Source: Porphyra umbilicalis (taxonomy: Eukaryota > Rhodophyta > Bangiophyceae > Bangiales > Bangiaceae). Taken from it: 64,000 nt of DNA. The stretch lies in assembly GCA_002049455.2 (NCBI GenBank), contig KV919089.1, positions 1 through 64,000 on the forward strand. Reading direction: 5' to 3'. Shown piece by piece: positions 59,400-64,000 of this stretch; position 1 is the stretch's first letter, and every line of letters starts with the position of its first letter. The position numbers were made by a program, and so were the translations under genes. The notes under the pieces are model-generated. The model was not told the origin of the DNA. It saw nothing but the letters and a program-made list of their open reading frames with translations, and made no database searches.

Positions 59400-62212
59400 T
59401 CAAGAAGTTGCGGCTGAAGTATTATCTGATTCACAAAATGCTGGTGTTGAGTATAACTGAGTGGTCACAACTTCGGCAGATACATAAGCCCCGGGTCCGT
59501 ATGCAAGACTCTCATCCTGCCTCTCACCGCCACCGGCTGTGCGTACACGCACAGTGCCCCGAACGCGTACAGAGCTGTTAGGTCGTTGGGCTACACTGCT
59601 GTCAGACTCCAGCGTTGTGGGGCCAGCTACGGCTCCCGAGGGGAGGACTGCACAAAAGTACTTCTTACCGAAGATCTGGAAAGGTAGAGCGCCTTGCCGT
59701 TTGCGCTCCAACACGTTGAGCAGGCTCTGCAGCTCATGGCCAGCCAGGAACTCTGGCCTTTTGCGCGGTGACATCTACGTCACCTGCCGGTTCTCCTTGG
59801 AAGAAAATGCAAAGGAGTTGCGAGAGTGCGCCGGCTGCGCGCAGAGGTCTCGCCCGCTGGTGTCTGTCCACAGCTCGCGGTGGAAGAAAGACGCGTGCGA
59901 GGCAATCAATTCTGCCCTGTGCTTTCGGGCCCCCGCATTCAGCAGCGCCGCGTGCAGGATGGACCGAGAGCGCATCATCACTGACAGCGTGCCGATGTAG
60001 CGCTTCATGGGAAACTTCCAGTAGCTTCATACAGGCCCGCACGCTTCGATGTTGTACTGGATGTCCAGTGCAGCCACAATTGTGGAGAAGGACAGCATGA
60101 TGTTCTTGATGTCACCTCCGTAGGCGTTCTTGTAGAAGAGTCCGCAAAAGGTTTCCAGCTCCATCTTGAGGGTCGCCACATCGCTCACTGGGAGGTCGCC
60201 CAGCACAGAGATCGGGTGGCATGCGTGCACGAGACACATAAACACCTTGTGGGCCTCCGATGGAATGCGCCCAGCTAAATCAGCAGGGCCTGTGCTCAGC
60301 ACGAAATACATCCACTCAACCACATTGTACGACTTGTAGTGAGTATTGACATTTCGCAGCCTACGGGCTTAAAACAGGGGCACAGTCGCTTGGGCCGCCG
60401 CAATCTCAGCACCCACGACCTCTGCAACGCTATCCGTCATAGCCCACTCGTTCGGAGCCATGTTGGAGTCCTTTCAAACGCCTGAAAACAGGCGCCACAG
60501 GTCAGATACGATGTTCTGTAGCACCAGGTGCATGACGTCGTACGGCGCGGAAGACGGCCAGATGTCCCAAAAGAAGCTCATGTGGGGATATGCTGCCATA
60601 TCCGCCAGGCTGGTACACGCCATAAGGGAGTTGTCTTGGTACCCGCTGTCCCGCATCAATCGCTCTAAACTAGTCTTGGATCGTTTCTGCAATCAGGCCG
60701 CTTCAATGCTGTCGTCAGCTTCGGTTCTTGAGGAAGCTGTCTTTCTGTTCTTGTTGTATTCCTTGATGTCGTACAGCTTGGAACGCGACGCAGGTTTGTC
60801 CGACGGGTCTGTGTCTGGAAAGAAATAGTGGATGGAGCCCACCACCCAGACACCATGGAGGTCCTGGAAGCGACTCGGCTGTCGACCATTGCTGCCCTAC
60901 ATGCCCGTCATCTCGTTGCCACCGGACATGTCCGACGTCAAGTGGAGCATTAGGACTCTAACCGAATATTCATGGTAGAGAGCATGAAAGGCCATCCTTG
61001 ATAGCCGCTCTGCTTCCAGGATTCGCATCCGTCGGCCCCTAAGCTCACGAAGATGTCCACAAATGACTTGATGATGCCCTTCTTGACCAGATCAGGGTAG
61101 ATGCCGCTGGGCTAGAAATCCTGGAACACTGTTCGCTTCTTGTCGGCATCAGCAAGCGCGACCTCGTTCAATTTGATCATGTCTGGTCCAATGTCCGAGT
61201 CCACGAGCATCATGGCCATCCATGGCGCTATCTTCCAGTACCGCGTCGTCTTGGCTGGTTTTCTTTTGGATTTAAACCGCTCTACCTTGCAAAAGTGACA
61301 CGACGTGACCGGCACGTGCTTAGCCGTGTACGCCATGCAGCCGTTCCGGCAGCAGTGCATAATTTTCCCCTCAAGACGCACCGCGTTGATGACAAACTTT
61401 TCCAGCTTGTACGGTGTCCTAATCTTCAGCCCGCTGTGAGCCCTCTGCTCCAGCGTGGTGGCCAGCGCCTCTAGAGGTAGGCTGCAATCTTGCGCGAAGT
61501 TGAACGCCACCAAGTCTTGGACTATGTCGGCAAAGGTTTCTCGCGACAAGGCCACCCCGTTTGTGACAAGAGCAGCCGCCGTGGACGGCCCGACGTGCTC
61601 ATCGTCGGGAGCCCCGTGCTGCGCGTCATCCGGGGGCTGAAGCGCCTGCTGAAGAAGATGCCCAGGCTCTTTAGCGTTTTCGCCTTCTTCATTTTCGTCG
61701 CCGCCATCAGAAAGCGGGAAGTTCTGCAACACGTCCAGGGGTAGGTCCTCCTCCCCCAGCGGCTCGTCATCATCACTGCCATCGGACTTGACACTGCCGT
61801 CGCCATCTCCGCCACTGTCTACCCCGCACCCGTCGACGGCCCATGCACCGACGAAGCCACCGCCAGTACGGTCCAGCACGCCTCCATCCGTCTCCTCGTC
61901 CTGTTCATCTCCGCCTGTGGCACGACCGCCGTCGCTGACCTCCTTCATCTCGTCGCTACCTTCATGGCCTGGTTCCAGCGCGCTTAGTTCTTTGTCCGCA
62001 GCTGCGTCATCGGTTCGGCGGCGTTGGGATCTGTTCAGGACCGTATTGCCACCACCAAGACGGTAGAAAGCTTCCCTGCTCACGTACCTACAGCCAGATG
62101 GGTGACGGGAGCATATCGCGCAAGGACACTCGTGCAAGACCCCCATGATGGCCGTGAAGTACCTTGTCGTACAATGTAGCGTGCATCCGCGCCTAACCGC
62201 CTGGAGATGCAT
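59400..62212 (-). pseudogene. Tnp2-family (CACTA/EnSpm-like) transposase, broken
   Basis: The first 366 codons (62212-61112) have a Cys-rich start (CPCAICSRHPSGC), an acidic linker, then PYKLEKFVINAVRLEGKIMH, CCRNGCMAYT and TSCHFCKVERFKSK, as in Tnp2 proteins. An in-frame TAG (61112-61114) is followed by IYPDLVKKGIIKSFVDIF, LGADGCESWKQSGYQGWP and TMNIR. After a one-base shift the frame goes on to about 60030 with FQDLHGVWVVGSIHYFFPD, PYDVMHLVLQNIVSDLW and ELETFCGLFYKNAYGGD, interrupted by TAG (60897-60899), two TGA and one TAA. FPMKRYIGTLSVMMRSRSI (about 60010-59950) and a C-terminal tail (59774-59400) finish it. The order of blocks fits a complete but inactivated transposase. Introns could explain some breaks. 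Confidence 0.75.
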
Positions 62213-62461
62213 TGGACGTGTGATGTGCTGACAATGGCCCGTTCAGACCTGACCCAGTCGAAGAATTGCGCTTCGGGCCGCGTGATCTTTACAGATCACA
62301 TCTGATCCTGTTTGCTGTCAGCAAAGTGATGCGTCAGTGAGACTATTACTGTCAACACGACAGTCGATCCGCAACGGGTGCCACGGAACCGGGATACACA
62401 GAACAGCCCTAGTGAGTCGCGTATGCCGGTTTCTTTTAGGAAATGCCGGTTGTCCGACCGG
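62213..62461. other. Region upstream of the Tnp2 pseudogene
   Basis: Average composition; possible promoter area of the former transposase. No CACTA-type terminus was identified. Confidence 0.4.
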
Positions 62462-62705
62462 TTTTTGCCGTAGGGCGGCGGAGTGACGTCCCTACCCGTG
62501 GGCGTCGCGCGACACCGGCGGGGCGCCGCCGCTGCGGTGGCGCTGGCGGCACCATCTTCTTCGCCCCACGTTCCCCCCGTCACGGCTGCGTGGCTGTACG
62601 TGCCCCCGTGCGCGCTCACGACGACTGAGCCGGCCGTCGTGCCCGGTTTCGGTGCGTCGCCGAGCGCGCCACGGCCCTGAGGGCCGAAATATTGCACGGA
62701 CGTGC
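62462..62705. repeat. Dispersed GC-rich repeat R3, right part
   Basis: GCCGTAGGGCGGCGG through CGCGCCACGGCCCTGAGGGC and ATTGCACGGACGTGCC parallels 33415-33632. The left part is absent. Confidence 0.7.
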
Positions 62706-62717
62706 CTGGAATTTTTG

Positions 62718-62760
62718 AGATCCTAGTGTGCGTTTCCAGTGCGCAGAGCTGCATGGGGAG
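62718..62760 (+). repeat. Direct repeat flanking the Tnp2 pseudogene, right copy
   Basis: TGAGATCCTAGTGTGCGTTTCCAGTGCGCAGAGCTGCA, the partner of 59218-59262. It directly follows repeat R3. Confidence 0.8.
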
Positions 62761-64000
62761 AATTTGTAATCATCTGAATGATTCCTATAGCTAATCCCAC
62801 GATTTTAAGAGTCGCAGCAGCGGAGGAACATCTCCGAGAACTGCTTCTTAGACACGTATGACCAAGACAGCAAGAAACTGTCACAGCCCTGTCTGAAGAG
62901 TGTGGGAAGAGTCCGGTCCTAATAATTTGACAGCCACCCATCGACCTCCTGGAAGTGCTCCGCTTACCTGTCACATCCACTGTCTCTATCAGCTTCGGCT
63001 GCGCTCCGTGAGAACATGTCATTCCGGGACAAACAGTGTCTCCTTGGACTTGGCATGAGAATTTGCGGCCAGAAGGGTCGATCGACCCGGCGAGACTGAC
63101 CCAGAACTGCCTTCTGACACCAACTGCACAGTGGTCTGAGTGAACTTCTCATCAACTGGGCCAATCACAGCGCGTGATCCATGAATGGAAGCGGAGCAGT
63201 CTTCGTGTGATGCCAAGAAACATGACCACAAGTGATGCACCTTCCGGCACGAGTGGCTGTCGCAAAAGAACGGCGATGGAGTGCTCACATGGCTGGAAGC
63301 CTGTCAAGTCTGATCAAGCCTCGAATCTGCTGACAGCTCGATACCACCCGCCTTCTGTGCTCGAGGCAGGGCCCTTCACAGTGTGCCCGTCTTGGAAGCG
63401 GCTGTTCACTCCAAGACTGTGTCAAGCCACGCAACTCGGACTGCCTCCGGTGGTCACCAGAGGTGTGCACATGAGGGAACACGGCCGTTGGGCTATTTTT
63501 ATTTGGTCCCCCGGAGAGGCCCACGGCATAGTGTCTACCCCGACTTCGGCGGAGAACGCTGTGCCTGGCGTGGTCGACAGAGGTGGCTGGTGGCAGAGTT
63601 GTTCACGAGCACCATGTCATGGCTGGAGAAAGTTAGTCGGTGAGCTCGACAGGGAAAAAACACAACCGCTCTGTCTGAGCAATGCAAATGAGGTTTTCCT
63701 ATTTTGGTTTTTAATCTTGTTTTTTCTCACAATCACGACGATGGCGGCGAAAAAACAGGGAGGCAGAAACAATGCTGGGGGGGGGGGGAAATGACGCCGA
63801 GGTCGTGGTGGCAACGACACAGGGGGCGGTGTGGCAACAACGCCGAGAGTGGGGCGGCAATTCTGCCGGGGGGCCAGCCGCAACGACGCCTAAAGCGGGG
63901 CGGTAGCGACGCCGGGGGGGTCGAGGGGCGGGCGGCGATGGCAGGGAAACGGCGCGACAACGGCGTTGCGGGGGGCGACGATGATAGGTCGGCGGGGGCG
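62761..64000. other. Terminal stretch without a recognised gene
   Basis: Average composition to 63650, then purine- and G-rich (G12 at about 63778). Frames up to 206 codons (63174-63794, +) lack motifs. Confidence 0.5.

Overview
This is nuclear DNA from a GC-rich, compact but repeat-laden eukaryote, most likely unicellular. I cannot place the lineage more exactly. The evidence is a spliceosomal intron with good GT-AG ends (24849-24997), a PHO80-type cyclin, two chromodomain Ty3/gypsy families, a PIF/Harbinger-type transposase beside a Myb/SANT protein, a Tnp2-type (CACTA-like) transposase relic, and several families of short inverted-repeat transposons. There are no bacterial operons, no rRNA genes and no convincing tRNA genes. 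Host-like genes are few: a low-complexity nuclear-type protein (848-2938, -), the PHO80-like cyclin (28567-30306, +), and a broken unknown gene (47956-48725, -).

Layout. 1-4.7 kb: tandem duplication, hypothetical gene, empty GC-rich DNA. 4.7-10.5 kb: short DNA transposons (a hAT-like element with a second one nested in it, a Tc1/mariner-type MITE, a Harbinger-type MITE, a TTGCTGATCC MITE). 10.6-23.5 kb: Ty3/gypsy family 1. It consists of an almost complete minus-strand element (gag, pol, plus an extra gene on the opposite strand) and a truncated sister copy in inverted orientation, forming a 2-kb-arm palindrome. 23.5-27.1 kb: Harbinger transposase relic and Myb/SANT partner. 28.5-30.3 kb: cyclin. 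32-33.8 kb: an 11-bp minisatellite split by a MITE, then a dispersed GC-rich repeat and a long hairpin. 33.8-42.7 kb: a full-length Ty3/gypsy family 2 element with near-identical 518-bp LTRs, a textbook -1 frameshift site between gag and pol, and again an opposite-strand ORF between pol and the 3' LTR. 42.7-48.9 kb: Harbinger MITE, G-rich satellite, solo LTR with perfect target duplication, another MITE, broken gene. 48.9-56.3 kb: decayed family-1 element with nested insertions. 56.3-64 kb: inverted-repeat DNA, a MITE, the Tnp2 transposase pseudogene and largely empty DNA.

The most interesting signals are: (1) both gypsy families carry a large antisense ORF between pol and the 3' LTR, one of them with its own AATAAA; (2) the family-2 gag/pol junction has a perfect slippery heptamer, 6-nt spacer and 8-bp GC stem; (3) otherwise intact frames are interrupted only by TAG codons, at six places; (4) LTR similarity and flanking bases suggest that the core of the palindrome has flipped; (5) several insertions can be proven from empty sites elsewhere in the same window.
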